From Echinarachnius parma (lineage: Eukaryota; Echinodermata; Echinoidea; Clypeasteroida; Echinarachniidae): 64,000 nucleotides of DNA. The DNA lies in the NCBI GenBank assembly GCA_037951105.1, contig JBAMJV010008038.1:1-64000 (forward strand), in the 5' to 3' direction. This document shows positions 35,361-45,850 of this stretch, piece by piece (positions within the stretch are counted from its first letter, which is position 1; each line of letters begins with the position of its first letter). The notes beneath the pieces were generated by a model that was not told the origin of the DNA, did no database searches, and was given only the letters and a program-made list of their open reading frames with translations. Both the position numbers and the translations under genes were made by a program.

Positions 35361-35399
35361 TGGTGCTAGAAGTGGGCCCAGCGCCGGGGCCAGCCATTC

Positions 35400-35960
35400 C
35401 TCAACGAGACGCCTGTCGCTGAAGGCTATAGTATTAGTTATAGTTTTAGTTAAGTTTTTAGTTTTAGTCCGGGGGGGGGGGGGGTCACTCTTAATACACA
35501 AGAGCTACCCACCTGTGTCCAAAAGAAAAACGTCAAAAACCTGTGCACCTGAAAAGGTACCGTTTTTGTAATTTTTGTTCTTTTTGAGATCGAGTGTTGA
35601 AAACCACCGCCTATGGGTCAAGGGAAAATCTCGACGTCGCCGTATACTGTAGTTGAAATTAATACCCTTTCGACGCTTTTTTGGACGCGGGTGCGTATAG
35701 CCAGTCATGTGGAGTGACCCCCCCCCCCCCCCCCCCCCCGCCCCGGGTTTTAGTTATATGTTTATTATATTGATTTTTGAAATATAGTTTTGGCATATCT
35801 AGTACTGAATTGTGTATTTATATTTTATTTAGTTTTATGTATGTTATCTGCTGATTTGTTCCCATCTGATGCTCACAATAATCACTAAGCGTTGACTTTT
35901 TACCAATCAGCTATTTAGTAACATTATATGAGTATAGATGATGTCATAGTAAATGTCATG
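35400..35960. other. Simple-repeat stretch
   Basis: 'tatagttttagtta' repeats occur at 35428-35470. A G run lies at about 35471-35484 and a C run at 35718-35739, both next to 'ggagtgac' or its complement ('gtcactc'). The region between these two forms a loose inverted pair. Confidence 0.45.
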
Positions 35961-36482
35961 TTAAAGGTACACTTGAGTATTGGTACTTCCCAAAATGCCC
36001 CATGACACGAAATTGGTTGGTTTTAATTCCATTTGAAAGTTCATTGAATAAAACATGTGAAATGAGAATCTTTCCCTTTCAAATCCTCTCATAGTTGTAA
36101 AATTTGATTTCAAAATATTTTATTTATAATTATATCGTCTAGCCAGAATATACATACAATGCTTATATACACTTCTTTCAAAAAATTTCAAAAGAGGTTT
36201 TTAAATAGTTGTTGATGATATATCTCCATTTTTAATCATTATTTTAACAAAACATCACATGCACAATTTTGTATGAAAAATGGTTGAAACCAATTTTTTT
36301 TTTTAGAGAGCGCCCCCTTGAGTTGTAACGGCTATTTTTGAATGATAACCGGGTTTTTACTTAGTCGTTTTTAATTTTCTATACCTTTCGAGCATGGTGG
36401 AGTTATAACTATTAGTTTGTACTGTAATGGTGCAGGTTTTGGTTACTAAAATTCAGTTTGACCAAAACTCAACTATTCTTCC
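35961..36482. mobile_element. Degenerate TTAA MITE, family B
   Basis: It starts TTAAAGGTACACTTGAGTAT at 35961 and ends near 'accaaaactcaacta' at about 36473. The interior matches 50511-51054, for example 'acctttcgagcatggtggag' and 'agttataactattagttt'. The right TTAA is lost. Confidence 0.75.
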
Positions 36483-37813
36483 AGATCATTGGCACGCTGC
36501 TCGGTTTAATCAGTTTAAAAAAAAAATCATATCGCCAATCTGCCTATCATATAGCCAAATTCGTTAGAATAATTATGGCAAATTTTTCTAAAGAGCCAAT
36601 TAGGGTAGATGGTAACACTGTAAATGATACCTCACAAGTAAGCAATGTTATTAGGCACAGTCGTAGCGGAGTAGGAGGGTGACTTGCCCAGTTCGCCTTG
36701 ATTTGTAAATATGTTTATTTGTCCATATTATCACATGTTTATCATTGTTCATATATCACGTTTATCATTGTTCACATTATCACATGTGTTTGTATTGTTC
36801 ATATTATCATACTTATGTTTATCATTGTTCATATTAGCATAATTCTGTTAATCATTGTTCAGTCATGTTTATCATTGTTATGCTATTGTTATATTTTATA
36901 CTATGTAAATATGTTTGTACTCTCATGCCCCGAGTGGGGGTCGATAGAGTAAATAAAATCTTACAATCCATCATCAATTCAACGTGTAATGGTAAGTTTC
37001 AGAGGGATCCTCCTCCCATGTACTCTCGATTATGTCCCTTAAAGTCAGGCCCATGCACCCTATCATCATTTAAAGACTATATTCACCAAGTTGCTCATGT
37101 GCTAACAAAAAATGACAAATAAAATAAATACAATATATTCTCGACGAGTCACCGCCATTATGTGGGAACATAAACGAACAAAATTCCATATTTCACGCAT
37201 CTTGAGAGTGGTCTTCTGCTAAACATTCGAAAGCTTCATGGGGTTCCGCCCCATAAACCTTATTGAGATTTCTCTAAAGGTGCATGGTTGCCCCTTGATC
37301 CATTGCCAATTCAAGGCATTTGCATACACCGATTCTCTTAATTAAGTCTAAGAACATTTGTAATTTATCCAGAGCCTTATACTGTACATTATACACAACT
37401 TGACACTTCTTAACTGCTAAAATCTTAAAGCTTCCGGTGGCTCTGCCCCCTGGAACCCTGACAGGGGAGGGATTCGTGCCAAAGCATGCCAATTTAAGTG
37501 TCGCGCTATTATTACGAAAAGTATTATGTGCCCCCCCCCCCCCCCCCCCCCCCACTTCCAGTCGTGAAAATATGAGCAAAACACTGTGATTTGATTTGAA
37601 GAAAAAAATGGTGGGGTCAGCCCCCACCCCACCCCCAAAGAAACAACAACAACAACAACAACAACATTATCGAATGTAATTGGTATGTCAACTTAATCAA
37701 CACATAAGTATGTGAATTCATAAGTCGTTTTTCGTGAAGATAATATTGTGGCTATTTTTGTTATTCTCTCCCACTGCTATGTAATTGGAGAAAATTGTAA
37801 GATGAAACGATGT
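36483..37813. other. Unassigned repeats, including a 'tatcattgttca' array
   Basis: 36725-36895 is an irregular 22-27-bp array of 'catgtttatcattgttcatat'. Around 36901-36970 'gccccgagtggg' followed by 'gagtaaataaaatcttac' resembles a LINE 3' end. A C run lies at 37531-37553 and (CAA)n at 37641-37664. No defended gene. Confidence 0.45.
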
Positions 37814-38180
37814 TTAAAGGTGCACCTGTAAAGTGTCAGATATTGCCCAAAATGACATTTGAGACTTCAATCCTGTACCAAAATCATTGTAAGATATGTC
37901 CGAATGATGTGTGAAAGTTTCATTGAAAAAGAACACTGCTTTCCTGGTTAAAAAAGCGAAAATATGCGTCAGCTTTTACAACGGACGATTATGAGGTTTA
38001 TGACCGTTAATTAACGCTTTTGAGCTGAATGATAGATATCGTCATACTAAAGGAGCATTTGAAAAAATCTAACCCTATTTTAATATTCTCTTACCATAAG
38101 CTAAACAACACGGTAGAAGAGAAACGAGGAAGCTCCAAGTAATTTTCGTGGAATTAGACACTCTACAGGCATCCCTTTAA
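37814..38180. mobile_element. TTAA MITE, family A, copy 2 (367 bp, reverse)
   Basis: TTAA at 37814-37817 and 38177-38180. Ends AAAGGTGCACCTGTAAAGTG and, on the minus strand, AAAGGGATGCCTGTAGAGTG. The interior is the reverse complement of the copy at 7496-8051 with about 190 bp missing. Confidence 0.85.
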
Positions 38181-38454
38181 GCTAAATATGAAGACCAACA
38201 TTATTGTCAAAATGATGCATTGATAAGGCGTTATTCAGACTTAGATATTATACACTGTAAAAACGCCGAGTAAAATTCCCTTTATCAAAGTCAAGTTTTA
38301 ATCAATACAAATCAATTTTGTTACTATATCGACGATCAATTTGTTGATTCTCACCGTAGTAAGTTCTGTTTTGCACAGACATGAGCATTTCTTTGTTAAT
38401 TCCGAGTAATACGTTGTTTTGCTCTGGTGGTTGAGTAACATATTAGTTTTAATG

Positions 38455-38690
38455 AATCATTATTTGCTCGATCTATTGATTAACTTTTTGATCAGTGCTT
38501 AGATCAAAAACTGACTTTACCCATCTCATGCGCAATTTGGTCGATTTATTGATTAACTTTTTGATCAGTGCCTTGATCAAAAACTTACTTTACCCATCTC
38601 GTGCGCAATTTGCTCGTTTTATTGATCAACTTTTTTATCAATAGAGATCAAAAACTGACTTTACCCCATCTCGATCGACCATGCGCAACT
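38455..38690 (+). repeat. Three ~88-bp tandem repeats just upstream of a gene
   Basis: Units contain 'ttgattaactttttgatcag', then 'gatcaaaaactgactttacc', then 'catctc.tgcgcaattt'. Each holds the inverted pair TTTTTGATC/GATCAAAAA, so each unit can form a small stem. They end about 80 bp before the ATG at 38773. Confidence 0.8.
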
Positions 38691-38772
38691 GGCAACATAC
38701 AGCGCAGCATGCATGATATACACGTGTACCGCGTGTAGAAGATCGATCGACGTCGCAAATTCAAACTCAAAG

Positions 38773-40926
38773 ATGGATGACGTGAAGGATATCCTAAATA
38801 AATGGGGACAAGGTCACCTTTTGTCGATCTTCCAATGTGAGTATTTTATAAATGTAGCTTGGGATCTCATGTTTTGTTGTCTTTATTTTTTTTATTTGAA
38901 TTTCCATAATTATGTTTGCTGTTCTTAGCCCCGCCACTCATCGCTCCGTGGCCGAAGCTAAACGTAAACCAAGGGAGCCCGTCGCCCCGAAGCCCGGCGC
39001 GGCGCGTCCGGTACGGTTGGGTCAAAGCACAGGGGGTTACTAGTGCGAACGGGATACTCAAATAGCTGACTATTAATAAGGAGCTCTGATTATATTTCTT
39101 GATTATATTGCTTTTTTAATTTGGTATGTTACGTCCAGTTAAAATTGCCCGCTTTGGTTTGTTTTCTTATACCCTTTCAGCTACGTAGGAATAATTTTTT
39201 TTTATTTTTTAGGGGCTATTTCTTTCTTTACATTGATTGGGGCTACCACTGAATATCTTGGGGATATTTTTCTTATTTTAGCCTTAGGGGCTACTTTTTA
39301 TATTGGGGCGACTCTGAAATAAAAAGTCGCCCCAAAGCATAAGGTTTGGAGGAAATTTAGGGGTGAAATCGCCCGTCGCCTTCAAGTATTTCCTACACTG
39401 CATTTCAGCCATCTGTGGCTAGAATTAAGTGCTTGAATCATCTATAATTATTGAGCTAATTATCAATTTGATATACTTTGAATGATTAAAAACAAAATCT
39501 TATGGGGCAGACTATGAAAATACAAGTGCTTAAGTTTCTAATTTTTTAAATTACTTTGAATATAATATTATGTTGACTATTTGTTTTGCTCTCTCTCTTT
39601 CTTACATAGATCGAACAAGACTATGACACGATGTATCCTGGTAAGGGAAACCTGCTTCAGGAGAAGTGGCCTCTTATGTCAGCATGTGTCCTGGAGTTTG
39701 CTGGTCATGTCTTCAAGGACTGGAAGACAAGATTCCATGTTGAGGGAAAGAAAGACAGTGATTTCACAGCAGGTATGATAGCATTTACAGTGTGGGCCAC
39801 AAAAAACTGTGCAGTGTTAAAGTCTTGTATTTTTTAATGAAAATTAATATTTTATTTTTGTTTTCAGGACAGTGTTAGAGTATAGATGTAAGTAAAATAT
39901 GATGATTGCATGATGGATAATGGGAAACAGTTTTCAGCCCAGGAGCGGGTCAAAGTCAATTGAACTCTACTTTGCTACAAAATCAGTCCTGTTCTTGTCC
40001 AAAGACAATTTCGACGTGAATTCCCAGGGAGGAAAATACCGAATCGCAATACCCTCAGAACCCTTGTAGAGAGGTTTAGAAACCCATCAGGTACTGTAAG
40101 AAACAACAGTTGCGATCATCGTTGTTTCTTACATTATTTGTGTCTCTAAACTTCTCTACAAATTACGATGCATTATTGCAATGCAGTGTTTTCCTCCCTA
40201 GGAATTCACTTCGGAACTGTCTTTGGACAAGAACAGGACTGATTTTGCAGCAGAGTTCCATGATTTTGATCCGCTCTTGGGCTGAAAAGTGTCTTCAAAT
40301 ATCCTTTTTGCTATCAGATAAAGCTTACATCTATACTCTAGCACTTTCCGGAAAATTAAAACAAAATATAAATTTCCATTGAAAATACAAGATTTTAACA
40401 CTGCATAGTTTTATGTGGCCAACCCTGAACTTGCTTCTGCTTGGGGATTTCAAAGTAATTAGAATTCTGCAGTGGGCTGTATTGTGCAGAAATTTACAAA
40501 AGTTGATATTTACTGACATATTTCCATAGAATGGTGATGCAATTTTGTTTTATTTCTCTTATTCACAATACCAAACATGTTTGTTATGTACATAACAAGG
40601 ACAAGGTAGAAATAAAAAAGCACACTGAAGGATTACTTGAAATCTCTTTTGGAAAGACGGCATTGTGCCAAAAGATGACTGATTAGTTTCATCGAGCTTT
40701 GAATTTATATTTCACCTTCAAACAACCATTTCAAAGATTCTATCGTCCAGATTGGTTTACACTCTATTACTACTTGGTCTACAGCCAGTTGGTCTAATAT
40801 GCAATTGGTCTAACATCAATATCAGTTGGTCTAGTCATCATTAGAGCTGAGTCAAATCGAATGGCTATTCGATATCCGACCGTGAAGGTCGGATACCGAA
40901 TACAAATTTTCGGATACGAATATCCG

Positions 40927-40958
<32 letters not shown>

Positions 40959-42917
40959 TTTTTTTTTTTGTTTTTTTTTTTTTTTTTGTTTTTTTTTCTG
41001 TTTAATTTTGTAATCCCCATTCGATAGATTCGATCAGAAAATGGCACATTGAACCCTTCTTATCTATTGCTAAAGTTAAAAGTTAAGGTATTTTAACATA
41101 AATTACAAATAAACAAAACAAATAATAAACCAAAGCCTTGGTAAGAGGATTGTATAGTGAGTGCCAAATTTAGAAGAATCTATGATGAGATATCAAAGTA
41201 TTTCATCTTGACAGCAGTTTGTACACTAACATCACACTGTACGGCCGATTCTAATTGAAAAAAACGGACAGAATATTTATTTAAAAAATAATGAAAAACA
41301 AAAAAAAAAAAAAAAAAATCGAATTTTTTTTTTCTTTTTTTTTTCTTTTTTTTTTCGAATATTCGATATCCGACCGTTTTTACACGACTCATATTCGAAA
41401 TGCAAAATATCCGGTTTGACTCAGCTCTAGTCATCATTTCGTCCAACTACTGTTTTGTCTAATTGTTTAATTACTATTTGGTCTACAGTCAATTCTTCTA
41501 ATATTAGTCATTTGGTCTATTTTTGGACTAACACCAATTTATATTATCCAATATTGATTTGGTCTATTATAAGTTGGTCTAATTCCATTTCGTCTAATCA
41601 TCAAATCACCAAATAACAATTAGACCATACAGTAATTAGACAAAATGATGACTGGACCAACTGATATTTAACATAATGATGTTAGACCAATTTTCCATTG
41701 GACCAACTGGCTGTAAACCAATCCTGACAATAGCCTCTTTGAAATGATTATTTGAAGGTGTAATATAAATTAAAAACTCGATGAAACTAAGCAGACTGGC
41801 ATATTTTAGAAATGATTTTATTGTCTTTTCATATTCATATTACATGAGAAAAAAGTACCAACGTGCCCTTTCGGAAACACCGGGGGGGGGGGGGGGGGGG
41901 GGGGGTGGCTTTGAACGAAAGGTTGGGTTCCCATTAACGCTACGTGACATGACGCGACCCACTCTTTCGGCACAAGCCTGGAAAGACAATGGATAATAGA
42001 CAAGCACATCATTAGACATGGATCATAAAACTTGTTTTGAATGTTAGTATATTGACTATTCTTTTTTTATTTCATACAGAAGAAAAGCAGAATTTGGCCT
42101 TTGCTGTACTGAGTGGGCTCTTTGAGGGTAGAAAGAAGAAGGGAGGAAGATCTTCAGCCAAAGAAACCCTTGACAATTTCATCGACTTTCAAAAAGTTAG
42201 TATACAGTAACTCTTGAAGATTAGTTTTAATTTATTATATTTAGATGGGCATTGTTCTGTAGGAATGGAAGCAGTACTTGAATCTTTAAACAAATAAATG
42301 AATTTTTATAAGTATGATGAGGATCGCATATGGGTAACACTCTTTGTGGGTCAACCTGTATATTGATCGATGTGGAACAATAACTTTTGGGCCCACTCCC
42401 TTAATATTGTATAACTTTTGAAAATATCCAATGGCTATTATTCAGGCTCAATCACAGGCCCATGGTTTGCCCCTGACCACCATGTTTCTATAGCATTTAT
42501 TCTGTATGATAGGGAATTGAAGCAAAGATGATATTCTTAGTTTACATAAAATTCTTATATTCACATTATATTGTATAGTGAAAAATCCTCTGTCTTTCAT
42601 TTTAGGAAGGAACAAGTGTTGATGGTGTGAGGAAGAGCCATGCAGAGAAGAGCCAGCCTTATGTGTTAGCAATCGGCGGAACTTATGCCCTGCCTCGCCA
42701 GTGCCATGTCATAGTCGAAGAGAGAGTGTTGGCTTGTGTAGATCTCATAGACGCAGTGTCCAGATGTTACAAGGTATACCAAGTCCTTGATCTCAAATAT
42801 TCTCCTCAAGCTGAAAACGTGTGGGGTTTCTTTGATACAATGATCTTTGACGTAAAGGATTTCAAACAAGCAGGCAGCCTGAGAAGGTTCAGGGCGTACT
42901 ATAACTTCAATAATTGA
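38773..42917 (+). CDS. Uncharacterised metazoan protein, multi-exon, model missing one exon
   Basis: Exons I can support are 38773-38836 (ATG; MDDVKDILNKWGQGHLLSIFQ is split here by donor T|GTGAGT), 39610-39772, 42080-42195 and 42606-42917 (stop TGA). The last three join in phase. The first ends in phase 1 while the second starts in phase 0, so an exon is missing or has been lost. The N terminus looks like the first helices of a SAM-type domain. The C-terminal block (PYVLAIGG, PRQCHVIVEERV, DAVSRCYKVYQVLDLKYSP, NVWGFFD) recalls a family of unnamed proteins expanded in fish and invertebrates, often SAM plus this block. That comparison is from memory. No catalytic motif is seen and the function is unknown. 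Intron 39773-42079 is packed with foldback elements. Confidence 0.65.
39788..40427. mobile_element. Long foldback element (640 bp) 15 nt after an exon
   Basis: It begins CAGTGTGGGCCACA and, on the minus strand from 40427, CAGGGTTGGCCACATA. The arms pair over about 300 nt (for example 'tcctgttcttgtccaaagac' with its complement) around a centre near 40110-40120. CAGxGTxGG ends are hAT-like. I see no matching 8-bp TSD, so it is old or rearranged. Confidence 0.82.
40666..41800. mobile_element. Outer foldback element, ~160-bp inverted arms, hosting another element
   Basis: The left arm 40666-40835 and right arm 41640-41800 are inverted copies: 'tagtttcatcgag', 'atttatatt.cacc' and 'ttggtttac..ccagttggtc' appear in both. 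Multiple 'ttggtctaa' words fill the arms and the stretch 41440-41640. The inner element at 40842-41429 sits inside it. Confidence 0.8.
40834..41437. mobile_element. Inner hAT-type foldback element (588 bp) with 8-bp TSD
   Basis: Ends TAGAGCTGAGTCAAA (40842) and TTTGACTCAGCTCTA (to 41429). Direct repeats GTCATCAT at 40834-40841 and 41430-41437. The arms contain 'cgatatccgaccg' facing its near-complement, and each has a long A or T homopolymer (40928-40956 and 41299-41352). No ORF. Confidence 0.9.
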
Positions 42918-44500
42918 TCATATTGAAGTTATGAAATATCCTAGACATCCATCACGACCTGGATACTGGTTGGGGATCCTGTTTATATAGGAGTAACGCA
43001 TGATACGGAGTTGAGACAGAGTCAGACCTGTCCGTGGACAACAACATTCTTTTCCATTTTAGTTTACCATCATTAAGTTCATGATTGAAATTGACATGAC
43101 TGTGACATTTTGATAAAAAGTATGTAATCTTGTGCAGAATTTTTTCATTGAAAGTAACTTTGTGAATAATCTAATCGACCTTGTTCATCAGGATGCAGAG
43201 TGTAAAAGCTACTTTTGTTGCACTGTTGAACTCTTTGCATCTGGTGCAGGGATAGCCACTATTCGTGAATTATCACATGTTACGTTTTGACCAAATAGCA
43301 TGCAGGAAAATATTTTGATTACAACTGAAAAGGAGTAATGGCTATACTTTTGAACAAGTGTAGTTTAGGCAAGAAACCAGGCATTTCATATTTTTGGCAA
43401 AGTCAAGTGTGCTATAAAAGTGTCTCTTTTCTGACAACAGAAGTGTAACGTAGTAATCTATTTGAATGAAACCACAAATAACATGCTTTCAGAAATTTCA
43501 TGTACAGTGCGTATCAAAATAAGGTACTTTTTACTTCAGACAATTATTATTTACATACTAAAGTGTGGTTTATCCTCTGTCATTTGATACCTTACTTGCA
43601 TCATCTCGGTCACACTTGACAGAGTACATGGTGGTTTAAAAGACCATGTTCAATTCCACTTTTTCCAAGTTATTGAGCCAGGCCGCCAATAACTTCAAAT
43701 GTAACATGGCACGTTTGTGGCATTCCTAAAACAATGGGGTGGGGTGGGGTGGGGTGGGTGGGGAGAATGTGTGTAAGGGTGGGCATTGATACTGAAAACG
43801 ATCCATTGTTTTACCAGTTCATTTACATGTTTTCCTAGTTTGGGGATTCTTAAAAGGAAAACAAAAGAACACATCTGACCAAAGCTATTGATTTTGTACA
43901 AGTTTGTAAAATTCATAAACTGATATCAAACTGATATCAATGCTCTGCCTGACCTGTTCAACTTAGTTTTCCATGGAAAAGAATGCATTGTCTTAGTTGT
44001 GGATTAATGGGGATTAAGTTTGGGGGTCGTCAATTTTAGTCATGAATTATTTTCTTTGTTACAATGTATATTTTGATTCCAATTAAAAAGGATATAATGG
44101 CTATACTTTTGAACAAGTGTATTTTAGGCATTTCATATTTTTGCAGATTCAAGTGTGCTGTATAAGTGTCTCTTTTCTGACATGAATGAATGAAACCACA
44201 AATAACATGCTTTTCAGTTATAAACGTGTTCATACTAGAGGCACAGCCTTTCTTGTTGTTTTGTTCAATAAAGTGTTCATTGTTCGATTCTGAACTGATT
44301 TTTGTTCATACTGAAGTGTATTTTTACAAGTATTGTGTTTGTTCCAACATTCTTTGTATATGGCTGAGTAAACAGAACAATTTTCGAACAATTTCATTTA
44401 TATAATTTTATTTCATAAAACGAGAAAAACTACATTCATTTGCTCATTTCAGTGCTAGATCGGAAGCACATGATACAAAATATGCAAAAAATATATTACA
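42918..44500. other. 3' flank of the unnamed gene with a duplicated block
   Basis: 43322-43500 and 44098-44216 are two copies of a sequence with 'ggctatacttttgaacaagtg', 'aagtgtgct' and 'gtgtctcttttctgaca', then 'accacaaataacatgctttt'. They lie 0.75 kb apart in the same orientation. A (GGGGT)n patch lies at 43736-43760. Probably 3' UTR or intergenic. Confidence 0.55.
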
Positions 44501-44509
44501 CAGCCCGAG

Positions 44510-44900
44510 GGTAAAAAGGTTACTCATTTGGAAATGAGTAAAACATATGATTTACTCATTTCCGAGCGAGAATGAATGTTGCACAATCATGGATTAAAAA
44601 GCTAACTCGCAAGAAAATGAGTAAACATATGCTTTACTCCCAACGGAGTAGTTGTATTTTACTCTTACAGAGTAAAAAGGTAACTCGCAAGAAAATGAGT
44701 AAACATATGATTTACTCCCAACGGAGTAAATTTTGTTTTACTCTTAACACAGAGTAAAAAGGTAACTCGCAAGAAAATGAGTAAACATATGCTTTACTCC
44801 CAACGGAGTAATTTCTTTACTCTTAAACAGAGTAAAAAGGTAACTCGCAAGAAAATGAGTAAACTAAGGGTTTACTCTTTTTCGGAGCTAGGATTGATAC
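44510..44900 (+). repeat. ~80-bp minisatellite with internal palindromes
   Basis: Four to five units have 'gtaactcgcaagaaaatgag' near 44600, 44680, 44762 and 44840. Each also carries 'tttactccca' and 'cggagtaa', so 'gagtaaa' and 'tttactc' pair within units. It abuts a decayed ORF at 45041. Confidence 0.85.
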
Positions 44901-45040
44901 ATAGATGACTAAAAATTACTCTTTATTTAGTAACATTTGACTCAACCGCCTGAGTAATATTTTTTAGTCAATTTCACGCGAGTTACCTTTTGGCTCATTA
45001 TTGGGTAAGATTTTACTCAACTTTTCTAAGAGTGTATTAT

Positions 45041-45850
45041 GTACGCTGCAGAAGCTAGAGGAAGGGCAGCGACAACTGATACAGTTACTTCAAAAACTGT
45101 TGTCAAAATCGGGAGTGGTTGTAGATGCAGAAGATTTAAGAGAGCCCTTCACGGAACCAGTCAACACTGAGGAGGAGGTTGACTCTCTGCAAGCAAAACT
45201 TGTAGATGTGGAGTACAGGAAGAGAATGGTAAGTTTTGAAACATTTGCATTGTAGTGTTAGAGGAAGTGGGAAGCTCTCCAGAAAGCTAGCCAGAAAAGG
45301 CAAGAAACTGAAGGGAAAAAGGCAAGCCACTGATGCCCTCGTCAATGAAGTCATACAGCTAGGCGGAGTCTTGACCAGCCAGGAGAAAATAGTTCATGAA
45401 TATCATAAGTTGGAGGAGTCCAAGTCCAATGAGGAGATTCGCCGTGTACCGTACATTCAATTGTGCTTCATGCAAAAGGTTTTGTGCTACCAGGATCCCA
45501 GCAAAGAGCACTACCAGCTCCGTAATAGACAAAAGCCTTTCTCAAAGGAAGACATGAACAACCTGGATGCCAATGTAGCATGCTGGACAAGCTGAGCACC
45601 TTTGAATATACCCCAGAAGAAACACGAGCAACTAGTTTTTAGGAGCATAAGAAAAAGATGGAGGACAAAATAAAACTAGAAAGTAAGAAGAGAGCTGCCG
45701 CTGTATCTGAGAAGCATTTGGATCAGTTCATGCAGAAACCAGACATGCTCGTCAGGGAGTTGTGTCTGGCATCAGTGTTACTGTTAGGAAGACAAACAGC
45801 ATCAAAACTGTATTTACAATCAATTATCGCAGTGCAATCATGAAGAACAT
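45041..45850 (+). pseudogene. Decayed C-terminal part of a multi-copy TE-type ORF, copy 1
   Basis: It encodes KLEEGQRQLIQLLQKLLSKS, the helix-rich VIQLGGVLTSQEKIVHEYHK and KKRAAAVSEKHLDQFMQKP, spread over three frames. This is colinear with LGGVWTSAAFAEEKYQEL and HKRAASASKKHLDALL in the ORF at 58847-60088. A donor-like ATG|GTAAGT near 45229 and 'cattgtag' near 45255 may mark a real old intron. Frameshifts and stops make it non-coding. Confidence 0.75.

Noticed and set aside
38930-39061. GC-rich island as the missing exon of the 38.8-42.9 kb gene
   Set aside because: No frame gives SAM-like residues with usable splice sites in the needed phases.
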